64,000 nt of DNA from Acidobacteriaceae bacterium (GTDB lineage: Bacteria; Acidobacteriota; Terriglobia; Bryobacterales; Bryobacteraceae). Shown piece by piece: positions 18,763 through 26,311 of this stretch (its first letter is position 1; each line of letters opens with the position of its first letter). The notes under the pieces were generated by a model. The model was not told the DNA's origin. It worked only from the letters and a program-made list of their open reading frames with translations, and did no database searches. The stretch lies in the NCBI GenBank assembly GCA_903970405.1, contig CAJCIT010000032.1:1-64000 (forward strand), in the 5' to 3' direction. Made by a program: the position numbers and the translations under genes.

Positions 18763-19515
18763 ATGGCCGATTCCGCTTGGGCGCCCACTTCTGCCTCCGC
18801 CATACCAACAACGGCAGTTCCTGCCAGGCATTCCGGCGTCGTCCGTGTCACCCACTGGGTCACCGCACTCAGCTTTTTGGTTCTGCTCGTCACTGGAGTC
18901 GAAATTCTCATCTCTCACCCGCGGTTCTATTGGGGCGAAACCGGTAACGTGCTGACTCCCGCATTGTTCAAACTGCCCATCCCGGCGTCGAGACATACCT
19001 TCCCCACCGGCTACGGCTACGTGCTGCCAGACCAGAACGGATGGAGCCGTTATCTCCATTTCCAAGCCGCCTGGGTCGCCGTATTAACCGGCTTGTTTTA
19101 CGTAATCTTCGGAGTGCTTACAGGGCATTTCCGCCGGAACTTACTTCCGGCTCGCGCCGACCTCTCATGGCGGAAGCTTTCGACGCTGCTGGCGGAACAT
19201 TTACGCTTCACCCGGGCGGACGAGGCTGGAGCCTGGTCATATAACGTCCTTCAGCGGCTCACGTATCTGTTCGTTATCTTCGTTCTGTTCCCCTTAGTAA
19301 TCTGGACGGGGTTGGCCATGTCCCCCGCGATAGCGGCCGCGTTTCCAATCGTTGTCACCGTCTTGGGTGGTCAGCAATCCGCGCGCACCATTCATTTCTT
19401 TGTCTCCGTATTCCTTTTTATCTTCCTCTTGGTTCACGTCGGCATGGTATGGCGCGCCGGCTTCCGAAACCGCATGCGAGCAATGATCGGGGGCCGCCCC
19501 GCTTCACGGAGGTAA
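18763..19515 (+). CDS. Cytochrome b561-type diheme membrane subunit
   Basis: The 250-residue protein has four hydrophobic helices with histidines placed as in cytochrome b561/NiFe-hydrogenase b-type cytochromes: VVRVTHWVTALSFLV, RYLHFQAAWVAVLTG and HFFVSVFLFIFLLVHVGMVW. Such proteins pass electrons between quinones and a periplasmic oxidoreductase. Its stop codon (19513-19515) lies within the leader of the next gene, a Tat-exported molybdoprotein, so the two almost certainly form one enzyme system. The N-terminal 25 residues are Ala/Thr/Ser-rich and probably cytoplasmic. Confidence 0.88.
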   Translation: MADSAWAPTSASAIPTTAVPARHSGVVRVTHWVTALSFLVLLVTGVEILISHPRFYWGETGNVLTPALFKLPIPASRHTFPTGYGYVLPDQNGWSRYLHFQAAWVAVLTGLFYVIFGVLTGHFRRNLLPARADLSWRKLSTLLAEHLRFTRADEAGAWSYNVLQRLTYLFVIFVLFPLVIWTGLAMSPAIAAAFPIVVTVLGGQQSARTIHFFVSVFLFIFLLVHVGMVWRAGFRNRMRAMIGGRPASRR

Positions 19516-19520
19516 TGACC

Positions 19521-20276
19521 ATGAATCACTTTTCACGACGTAAACTCATAACTGCCGCCGCGGTAGCCGGGGGCGCGTCCGGGCTCGCCGCGGCCGCCGG
19601 CCTGGCGCGGCGTTATGGACTCATCCCGCCCGATGGCAAAGGCATTTATGGCCCGGGCGAGACGCTGACCTATGCCGCCCAGCGGTTGCTGACTCGCCAC
19701 GCCTTGGCTCGCGAGTTCGCTCCTAGCCAGATTTCAAAAACTCCTTTTGCCAACGAAGTCGACCCATTAGGCGACGAGTTTCAGCGCCTCCAGGAGGCCG
19801 GCTTCGCGGATTGGCGCCTCGCCGTGGATGGGTTAGTGGCCCGCCCGGCATCGTTCTCAATCCCGGAAATTAAGAGCTTTCCCCGGCGCAGCCAGATCAC
19901 CCACTTGGCGTGCGAAGAAGGCTGGTCTTACATTGCCGAATGGATTGGGACGCCTCTCTTTCACATATTGGACGCGGTGGGCACTTTGCCCCAAGCCCGA
20001 TACGTTATCTACCGTTCCATACAACCCGATGTGTGGGAAAGCATCGACATGGCCGATGCGTTGCACCCTCAAACTCTGATAGCCCACGGCATGAATGGCG
20101 ATGAGCTGCCCGTCAAATTCGGCGGACCTCTCCGGCTGCGTGTTCCGCGGCAACTCGGCTACAAGAGCGTCAAATACATCAACCGCCTCACGATCGCCGA
20201 TGACCTGAAACGGTTCGGCAAGGGCTTGGGCTCGTCGTCTCCGGAAGCCGGCTACGCCTGGTACGCCGGAATTTAG
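19521..20276 (+). CDS. Tat-exported molybdopterin-dependent oxidoreductase (sulfite oxidase/MsrP-like)
   Basis: The protein carries a twin-arginine signal (SRRKLITAAAVAGG) and a sulfite-oxidase-family molybdopterin domain. The Mo-ligand cysteine is Cys131 in HLACEEGWSYIAEW, and the C-terminal LRLRVPRQLGYKSVKYI is typical of the fold. The family includes YedY/MsrP (methionine sulfoxide reductase) and sulfite dehydrogenases. ATG 19521 is chosen because GGAGG lies 8 bases upstream; an overlapping ATG at 19515 is too close to it. The preceding cytochrome b replaces the usual MsrQ partner, so the physiological reaction is uncertain. Confidence 0.9.
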   Translation: MNHFSRRKLITAAAVAGGASGLAAAAGLARRYGLIPPDGKGIYGPGETLTYAAQRLLTRHALAREFAPSQISKTPFANEVDPLGDEFQRLQEAGFADWRLAVDGLVARPASFSIPEIKSFPRRSQITHLACEEGWSYIAEWIGTPLFHILDAVGTLPQARYVIYRSIQPDVWESIDMADALHPQTLIAHGMNGDELPVKFGGPLRLRVPRQLGYKSVKYINRLTIADDLKRFGKGLGSSSPEAGYAWYAGI

Positions 20277-20387
20277 GGAGCGGCCGCAGTGGTACTCCAG
20301 GTCCGGCGGCATCCGCGCTTTGCTAAAATGAGTGTTCACAGTATCAATTTCGGTTTAGATTCTATCCAGGAATAGAACCCCTTATAA

Positions 20388-20810
20388 ATGCCTTTGGGAG
20401 TCGCTGGTTTTTTTCCGGACAGCACCCTCCAGCTTGGTTCGATAGCCGCTTTTGCGGTATTGACCACGGTTGGACTCACGGTATGGCTGCGACGCAAGCA
20501 CCCAACCGAAGACGAACTCGAGCGGAGCCGCCGCCTCAGTGTGAGCCGGCAAGGCCGCATGGCGGATGGCATCGTTATCGAGATCAACGATCACGTCATC
20601 GAATACAGTTACATGGTCCGCGGCATCGAATACAATGCCTCGCAGGACTTGCGCCCCCTGGAGCGATTGCTGCCGGGCGAAGAGCACCGGTTGATTGGCG
20701 CCGTCAACCTTAAGTATCTGAAGGACAACCCCGCCAACTCGATTGTTCTGAGCGAAGAGTGGAGCGGCCTGCGGGTGGTTTCGCGCGCCAGGGAACACGC
20801 CGAAAGCTGA
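20388..20810 (+). CDS. Small membrane-anchored protein, DUF3592-like
   Basis: The 140-residue protein has one N-terminal transmembrane segment (LQLGSIAAFAVLTTVGLTVWL), then a soluble domain with IEINDHVIEYSYMVRGIEYNAS and AVNLKYLKDNPANSIVL. The spaced Y-x-Y-x-(V)-x-G-x-x-Y pattern and the closing 'Y..NP..S..L' resemble DUF3592 proteins, whose role is unknown. It follows the molybdoprotein by 111 bases on the same strand and converges with the Sua5 gene 11 bases downstream. Confidence 0.6.
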   Translation: MPLGVAGFFPDSTLQLGSIAAFAVLTTVGLTVWLRRKHPTEDELERSRRLSVSRQGRMADGIVIEINDHVIEYSYMVRGIEYNASQDLRPLERLLPGEEHRLIGAVNLKYLKDNPANSIVLSEEWSGLRVVSRAREHAES

Positions 20811-20821
20811 GGCGTTCCCGA

Positions 20822-21727
20822 TCAGCCTGACGCGGCGCGCTGGATGCGGTCGCGAATCGCCTGCCAGGCAGGCTCATCGGGCGGTTCGGCCAACCCGATC
20901 CAATCCCAGCCCTCGGCATCCGCCTCGTGCAACGCTGCGTAGAGACGATGGGCATAGGCGGCGGGCTCCTCCGGCATATCGAGCACGCGTCCCCGTCCGG
21001 CAGGCAAAGCTTGCCCCGGCTTCAACAGCAACAGCGGGGTGTTCGGCGCATAATGCCGGGCGTGTAAACCGGGCGAGCGAAAGGCCCCTGCGCTTTCCAG
21101 GTGACCGGCCGAGCCCCACGCCATATCGGTTGCCGCTTCCAGTTCAACCAGACCGATCATGCCCGGCCGCAACACCATCGGCTGCGGGCCGGTAAGCATG
21201 ACTACAGTGGACTCGATACCCACATCTGTAGGCCCGCCATCCAGTACCAGATCGACGTGGCCACCCAGGCTCGCGCGAACGTGCTCCGCGCTGGTGGGCG
21301 AGATTTGCGTGAACCGGTTTGCACTGGGCGCGGCAATCGGCACCCGCGCACGCGTGAGCAGCGCCATCGCCACGGCGTGGGCGGGCATCCGAACCCCGAC
21401 GGTATCCAGACGCGCCGTCACGTTGTCAGGAATGTTTTTCGATTTCCGCAGCACCAGCGTCAAAGGGCCAGGCCAGAACTTCCGGGCGAGCCTCTCCGCC
21501 AAAGCCGGCCACTCGGCTGTGATTTCCCGCGCGGCTTCAGCCGACGCAACGTGGACAATCAATGGACTCGCCGCGGGCCGTCCCTTCACTTCGTAGATGC
21601 GATGGACGGCTGCCGAATCCAGCGCGTTCGCGCCCAACCCATACACCGTCTCCGTGGGGAACGCGACCAGCCTCCCGGCCCGGATCAACCGCGCCGCTTC
21701 AGCCAGTTCGTCCTCGGCGGGAAACAT
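20822..21727 (-). CDS. L-threonylcarbamoyladenylate synthase (Sua5/YwlC type)
   Basis: This enzyme makes threonylcarbamoyl-AMP from threonine, bicarbonate and ATP for the universal t6A37 modification of ANN-decoding tRNAs. The N-terminal YrdC domain shows AFPTETVYGLG, KGRP..PL and PSANRF; the C-terminal SPGLHARHYAP and following region mark the longer Sua5 form rather than the short TsaC form. Length is 301 residues. The ATG at 21727 is 3 bases after the prfB stop codon on the same strand, so the two are probably translationally coupled. Both act in translation fidelity. Confidence 0.94.
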   Translation of the reverse strand: MFPAEDELAEAARLIRAGRLVAFPTETVYGLGANALDSAAVHRIYEVKGRPAASPLIVHVASAEAAREITAEWPALAERLARKFWPGPLTLVLRKSKNIPDNVTARLDTVGVRMPAHAVAMALLTRARVPIAAPSANRFTQISPTSAEHVRASLGGHVDLVLDGGPTDVGIESTVVMLTGPQPMVLRPGMIGLVELEAATDMAWGSAGHLESAGAFRSPGLHARHYAPNTPLLLLKPGQALPAGRGRVLDMPEEPAAYAHRLYAALHEADAEGWDWIGLAEPPDEPAWQAIRDRIQRAASG

Positions 21728-21730
21728 AAC

Positions 21731-22868
21731 TTAGTCCGGTAAGTCGTCTTTGGCGTCGCCTGCCAGCTTGCCAGTCTTACGCCACACGAGGAAGGCATGG
21801 TTGAGTGCATCGATGTCGCCGTCGAGCACTCGATCCACATCGCCGATCGACAACCGCGTCCGAAGGTCCTTCACCATGCGATAAGGCGCCAGCACATAAC
21901 TGCGGATCTGGCTCCCGAAGTTAATCCCCAACTTCGTATCCTCCAAAACGCGGTCCGCCGCTCGCTTCTTGTCCATCTCATATTCATACAGCTTGGCCCG
22001 CATCTGCTTCATAGCACTGGCGCGATTCTTATGCTGAGACCGCTCATTCTGGCACTGCACCACCAGGCCCGTGGGTAGGTGAGTGAAGCGAACGGCGGAC
22101 TCCGTTCGGTTCACATGCTGGCCGCCGGCGCCGCTGGCGCGGAATACGTCGATCTTCAGATCGTCGGGCTTGATGTCGATGACGATGTCGTCGTCAATCT
22201 GAGGGTAAACGAACACGGAGGCGAATGAGGTGTGGCGGCGCGCGTTCGAGTCGAACGGCGAGATGCGGACCAGCCGGTGGACCCCCGCTTCCGATTGCAG
22301 CCTCCCATAAATGTTGTCGCCACCGTTGATCTCAAATGTGACGGACTTGATGCCCGCGCCTTCACCGTCCAGCCGGTCAGTGATCTCAACTTTAAATCCG
22401 TGACGCTCCGCCCAGCGCAGATACATGCGTTCCAGCATCTCGGCCCAATCCTGACTCTCGGTTCCGCCCGCCCCGGGGTGAATAGTGACGATGGCGTCGC
22501 GGAAGTCATTCTCGCCTGAGAGCAGCATGCTCGTTTCAATGTCGTCGAGGCGCTTCGCCAGGGCCTTCATCTCGCGGTCGAGATCGTCGACAACGGCCTC
22601 TCCCTCCCGGGCGAGTTCAAACAGGGTATCGATGTCGGAGGTGGTGGCCGCGATCGACCTTTCGTCAGCAATCCCGTTCTCCAGGCGCTTACGCTCCTGC
22701 ATTACTTTCTGGCTGTGTTCGGGCTTGTCCCAGAAATGGGGCGCCGAAAGTTCGGTTTCTAATCCGTCGAGGCGCGCCTGCTTGCCGGGGGCGTCAAAGA
22801 TAGCTCCGAACAGCGTCAGCCTGCTGTCGGAGCGCAACATACTCTCTTTCCAACTCTTCGAAGGTCAT
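21731..22868 (-). CDS. prfB: Peptide chain release factor 2, with programmed +1 frameshift
   Basis: RF2 terminates translation at UAA and UGA. The main frame (to 21731) holds the stop-codon-reading SPF tripeptide in RISPFDSNARR and the catalytic GGQ in SGAGGQHVNRTES. The true N-terminus is in another frame: ATG 22868 encodes MTFEELEREYVALRQQADAV plus RSYL (24 codons) and then meets an in-frame TGA at 22796-22794. A +1 slip at CTTTGAC moves the ribosome onto the main frame (continuing DAPGKQARLDGLE). This gives about 378 residues, normal for RF2. The feature spans both frames. It is followed by the Sua5 gene. Confidence 0.96.
22793..22808 (-). promoter_or_regulatory. prfB +1 programmed frameshift site
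   Basis: On the minus strand the sequence reads CGGAGCTATCTTTGAC. CTT (22799-22797) is the slippery codon and TGA (22796-22794) the in-frame stop that RF2 itself reads. An SD-like CGGAG sits 4 bases before CTT, close to the E. coli prfB arrangement. Low RF2 favours the slip, so synthesis is autoregulated (known for the family). Confidence 0.93.
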
Positions 22869-22952
22869 CTGAATTCAGTGTAGCGGGTGCGGATCTCCGG
22901 ACCAGGACGCCGAAATCTCCAGCCGGGCTCTCATCAGTTTCGGAGGCCCCTG

Positions 22953-23086
22953 CTGAACCGCGCGTGGAGCAAGCGGACCACGGCTTGTCCTAATTTTCCT
23001 TCGCAAATAGGCCGGCGCCGTGTCGATGGCCGTCCTGCACGACGGTTCCGCTGGGTCACGGTCCGCTTGCCTCACGCGCGGTTCAG
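22953..23086. repeat. Long inverted repeat, 27-base arms, MITE-like
   Basis: The 27-base arm at 22953-22979 is repeated inverted at 23060-23086 with two mismatches, around an 80-base spacer. Its outer end CTGAACCGCG matches the outer part of the shorter palindrome family (47430-47517), but the inner arm (GCAAGCGGACC) differs. It lies in the gap between prfB and the HD-GYP gene and carries no gene. It could be a non-autonomous mobile element; no target duplication was confirmed. Confidence 0.7.
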
Positions 23087-23230
23087 AAGGACCGGCCGGG
23101 CTTGAACAGACTCGGGATTTTTAAGGGAGCAGCCCTTGCTTACATCCCTTGGCTACATTTCGAATTTCCATGTGCACAAAATGCCACTCGAGCGGCATAA
23201 CGCGGCAGCGGCTCCGCCCACCATGGAGAA

Positions 23231-24193
23231 TCAGAACCACTTTCGACGTCGCACGACTTCCGATAGGGCCTGGAGCGAAAAAGAACTGGCGTTGTCAGGA
23301 GGCAGAGTCTTGAAAACCGGAAAAAGATCTTCAATCGCCATAACGAGGCGGGGATCTCGCCACCCGCGTTGCCCTTCCTCCTGAATTATTTCAAGGGCTT
23401 TCTCCGGCAAAAAGGCGGACTTGTACGGACGCTGAGTGGTAAGCGCATCGTAAATGTCCGCAATTTGGGTGATCCGAGCCAGCAGGGGAATCGTCTCACC
23501 GCGAAGACCGTCCGGATAACCTGTTCCATCCCAACGTTCATGGTGACTGCGAATGATGGGCAGAATGCCGCTCAGGCTGGGCAGGTCGCGGCAGATCCTC
23601 TCCCCGATCGCCGGATGCTTCTGCATGATACGCCATTCCCGGTCATCGAGCGGACCCCGTTTGAGCAGGATCGAAGACGGAATTCCGATTTTGCCAATGT
23701 CATGAAGATACGCGCCCCGGCGCAGGGAGAGCATGTCCGCCCTATTGAGGCCCAACTCCACACCGAGCAGCGAAGCCATTAGCGCGAGCCGATGACCGTG
23801 GCTCTCCAATTCATCCCCGTCGGCAACCATCTGAATCAGCTTGCGGGTCAGCCCATCGATGAGCCGGTCCTCTTCCCACTCGACTTCACCTCGAAGAGCG
23901 TTCGCTAGGAGGTTCGGAGGAGCATTCTCCTGAAGATCATCCTTAGGCATAGCGCCCTCACGAAGAACATCCTCCTGAAGAACATCCTCACGAAGAGCAT
24001 CCTCACGAAGAGCATCCTCACGAAGAGCATCCTCACGAAGAGCATCAAGTGCATTGAGGTTCCGCGGCGCCAGTTCTGCGGCGAGGGGCACGGCTCTTTG
24101 GAAACCGGAGACCGTTTCCTGCCGGGCAGCCAGAATGACGCACCCGCCCCCACCCGAAGCGGGCACGACGTTTCGGTGCAAAGAATAACCCAC
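23231..24193 (-). CDS. HD-GYP domain phosphodiesterase-like protein with minisatellite linker
   Basis: HD-GYP proteins typically hydrolyse cyclic di-GMP to GMP. The 320-residue protein has a short N-terminus (1-50), a pentapeptide tandem repeat (ALRED-type, 51-90) and an HD-GYP domain (about 125-305) with His164-Asp165 in HDIGKIG, HH at 217-218 and GTGYP near 223-227. No receiver, PAS or membrane segment is seen, so the N-terminus is of unknown function. The GTG start at 24193 lies inside a perfect inverted repeat and has no strong ribosome-binding site. A later start would remove the repeat. Confidence 0.85.
   Translation of the reverse strand: MGYSLHRNVVPASGGGGCVILAARQETVSGFQRAVPLAAELAPRNLNALDALREDALREDALREDALREDVLQEDVLREGAMPKDDLQENAPPNLLANALRGEVEWEEDRLIDGLTRKLIQMVADGDELESHGHRLALMASLLGVELGLNRADMLSLRRGAYLHDIGKIGIPSSILLKRGPLDDREWRIMQKHPAIGERICRDLPSLSGILPIIRSHHERWDGTGYPDGLRGETIPLLARITQIADIYDALTTQRPYKSAFLPEKALEIIQEEGQRGWRDPRLVMAIEDLFPVFKTLPPDNASSFSLQALSEVVRRRKWF
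23926..24045 (-). repeat. 15-bp in-frame minisatellite inside the HD-GYP gene
   Basis: Eight 15-base units run from 23926 to 24045. The four at 23986-24045 are identical (cctcacgaagagcat on the plus strand), and the others are diverged variants. Each unit is five codons, so copy-number change preserves the frame. The product is four copies of DALRE followed by DVLQE, DVLRE, GAMPK and DDLQE. Confidence 0.93.
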
Positions 24194-24252
24194 GGTGTTC
24201 TATCGGCGATACTTGGATTCCTCTTTAGTTGTTCCGCTTTCTACACCGTGGG
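24189..24252 (-). promoter_or_regulatory. Inverted repeat enclosing the HD-GYP start codon
   Basis: CCCACGGTGT at 24189-24198 and ACACCGTGGG at 24243-24252 are perfect 10-base inverted repeats 44 bases apart. In the minus-strand mRNA the GTG start codon (24193-24191) lies in the downstream arm, so the hairpin could block initiation, or the arms could bind a dimeric regulator. Function is inferred. Confidence 0.5.
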
Positions 24253-24378
24253 GGGTGGGTGCTTTTAAAGGCTGATCCGCCGGCGGATGACGTACATCTC
24301 CAGGTCTAAGACGGTTGTAGGGTAAAGCGCTCGAAGCTACGGTCCGCTGCCGTACGCCCCGTCCGCCCACCACGCGGT

Positions 24379-25008
24379 CTACTTGCTGTGACCGAAGCTA
24401 TAACCAATAACCGCGCCGTACTCAGGGACCCAGTTTTGGCCGAACTGATAGAAGTCATTCACCCAGTGAACGTCCACCTGTGGCCGTATGTAGAGGCCGC
24501 CTATTGTGTAAAGACGCACACCCACGCCAAAATGCGCCTGAAAGTGATGTGAGCTTTCCACATATTGATTAGAAGTAGAGCAGCCAACAAACTGGTCGCA
24601 GTAAGTGCTTGGGTAGTAATAGTTAAGGTTCACGCCACCCAGGCCGGCCTGGATCTCAGGCACAACATGGTGAGAATGGCTCGCCGGAGTCCAAATTCCA
24701 TTGAAATCGTAGAAAACGGGCCGGTAGTTCAGTCCGGCGTATGCTCCCTGGGCGAGCCTGAAGCTGGATTCCGCCCCAATCCCGAAATGTCGTGTGATCA
24801 GGACGTCGGCGCCAACGGTTCCAAAGAGCCCGCCCAGCCGCGACCCACCGTAAATGTTTCCATCGCCGAATGTGTCCGAGGACAGATTCGCGGGGTTGGC
24901 CATCGCTGTTCCCAGCCCAACATAGGCGTCGACGCTCTGTCCCTGGGCGAGACCGGCCAAGGATACCAAAAGGAATCCAGAGAGGATAATCGAATAAATT
25001 GTTTTCAC
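24379..25008 (-). CDS. Outer-membrane beta-barrel-like protein
   Basis: The 209-residue protein starts at GTG 25008 with AAGGAG upstream and has a signal peptide ending near LAQGQS. The mature part alternates aromatic, Gly and small residues (VDAYVGLGTAM, FGVGVRLYTIGGLYIRPQVDVHW) and ends with an aromatic beta-strand (YGAVIGYSFGHSK), as in small OmpA/OmpW-like barrels. Two cysteines in YCDQFVGC may form a disulfide in an extracellular loop. No specific substrate can be named. The gene is on the same strand as the HD-GYP gene but separated from it by a 185-base gap. Confidence 0.7.
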   Translation of the reverse strand: MKTIYSIILSGFLLVSLAGLAQGQSVDAYVGLGTAMANPANLSSDTFGDGNIYGGSRLGGLFGTVGADVLITRHFGIGAESSFRLAQGAYAGLNYRPVFYDFNGIWTPASHSHHVVPEIQAGLGGVNLNYYYPSTYCDQFVGCSTSNQYVESSHHFQAHFGVGVRLYTIGGLYIRPQVDVHWVNDFYQFGQNWVPEYGAVIGYSFGHSK

Positions 25009-25671
25009 CTGAGTGTTCTCCTTGTTAACGACTAAATTTACTGAGGGTGCTACGCTGGCACCGCCATAGCCGAGAGGAGAGACCTCCGCTCAAAAACCGC
25101 CGCCGGCGCATCGCCGGGCACGGACCCTCGAGAAGCTTACTCTCCCTCGCTATTCATCAGACGGGCAGCGGCGCGGTTTTGGTTTCATGCGCAACGCGAA
25201 CGTAGAACGCTTTTAATCCATGGCAAAATAACGAGGCAGTTAAAGAAATGCAAAACACGGCCGCCGGATCGGCCTTTCTTGTTACTGGATCAGGTCATGG
25301 CGCGTCTAACTGGGACGCGTGACTATAAGCTGGCCCGCGGTGCTCATCGGCGATCGAGGTCGCGCGGTCCTGCCGCGCCTGGGCAGACCAGCCGGCCTGC
25401 CGAACCAACGAAAGAAAATGCGATCCACGGAAGGCGCGGTGAGACACGTGTTCCGGGTGATTGTTTTGGTTCCTAACTAATGGCGGGCGAATGCGGGGTC
25501 GGGAACGCGGCCTCGAACATGGCCCCAATTGAGCAACTCACAATCTGGGTCAAAGGTCGAAGGAGGTCGAAGGCAGCAGGTCGAGGAGGTTGAAGCGGTC
25601 GAAGGGGAACGCAGGGTCTGTATTTCGCGGGCTTGCTCTGGTTGCTCTTGGCGAACCTGTTGATTTCTTTA
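25009..25671. other. Gene-free interval
   Basis: No supported gene is seen in these roughly 660 bases. A small hairpin (GGCCG/CGGCC) at about 25258-25274 is flanked by T-rich sequence on one strand and A-rich on the other and could terminate transcription weakly. The interval runs into the gene debris at 25672-26192. Confidence 0.4.
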
Positions 25672-25806
25672 TCAGTCAGCCGTTTCGTCGCCTTCTTCGG
25701 TCGCCAGAAAGCGCGCCAAGCGGTGCAGGAGATCGATGGCCGTCTCGCGATCGATGTCGCGAACGTCCCCCTTGGCCTGGTCGGTCCAGACAATCTTCTT
25801 AGCCAT
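25672..25806 (-). pseudogene. Truncated RelE/ParE-like toxin remnant
   Basis: ATG 25806 begins MAKKIVWTDQAKGDVRDIDR and continues to LLHRLARFLATEEGD, the usual first half of a RelE/ParE-type toxin of the WTDxAKxDVRxID group. The frame then stops after 44 residues. An adjacent frame continues with a KRL-type match for only a few residues, so a frameshift followed by sequence replacement is likely. The C-terminal half, with the catalytic/basic beta-strands, is absent. No intact antitoxin gene is recognised upstream. Confidence 0.55.
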
Positions 25807-26108
25807 CTTGAGATGCTTTATTGGCTGGAACGGCGTGGCGCGGACGGACCTGGCGGAGCGCTTCCACAAGTTGGCTCCGATCGCCAAAGGTTCACGTCAG
25901 GCTGTCCCTTCGGCCAATGGAAGGCCACCAGCCATCGGCCTGGGATCGCCAATCTCCTGATTGGCCCTCGCGGCGCAGCGCGCCGCCCTGGAATCTCGAC
26001 ATTTCAAGCACCGACTCATCCCATGTCTACGCGGGCCCTGGTGGCTCAGACTTTAGCCGGAGTCTGCGTCACGCCACCCGGCTGCGCCCCTGCCCTGCAT
26101 ACCCCGCA

Positions 26109-26192
26109 TAAGAAGTGCTGGTAAGCCTCCACGCTCGCCGCCCCGGCATTGTATTCGTCCACGATCCTCCGGAACGCTTCCAGAAAGTATCG
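26109..26192 (-). pseudogene. Short HsdR-like C-terminal fragment
   Basis: The minus-strand translation RYFLEAFRRIVDEYNAGAAS with following VEAYQHFL resembles the conserved C-terminal helix of type I restriction R subunits, which reads roughly 'FxxxIxxYNxGxxxxExxxxxL'. Only about 28 codons match; the surrounding frame is not HsdR-like. It is interpreted as a relic of a lost restriction system. The match is short, so coincidence is possible. Confidence 0.35.
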
Positions 26193-26311
26193 GCCCGCCG
26201 GTTTGCAGCCCGCCACAGGCGTCAACCTCCCTAACCCGCTCCCAGGAAAGCCTGTCCGCATGTACAATTGAGAGACGTGGAGATTTGCCAGTTCAAGTTC
26301 CCTGCGAAAAA

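Noticed and set aside
22797-22840. Start of prfB at ATG 22840 in the main frame
   Set aside because: The first 15 residues from it do not fit RF2; the frameshifted leader from 22868 aligns with the RF2 N-terminus.
23926-24045. Possible CRISPR array from the tandem repeats
   Set aside because: The units are directly adjacent with no spacers and lie in a coding frame, so it is a minisatellite.
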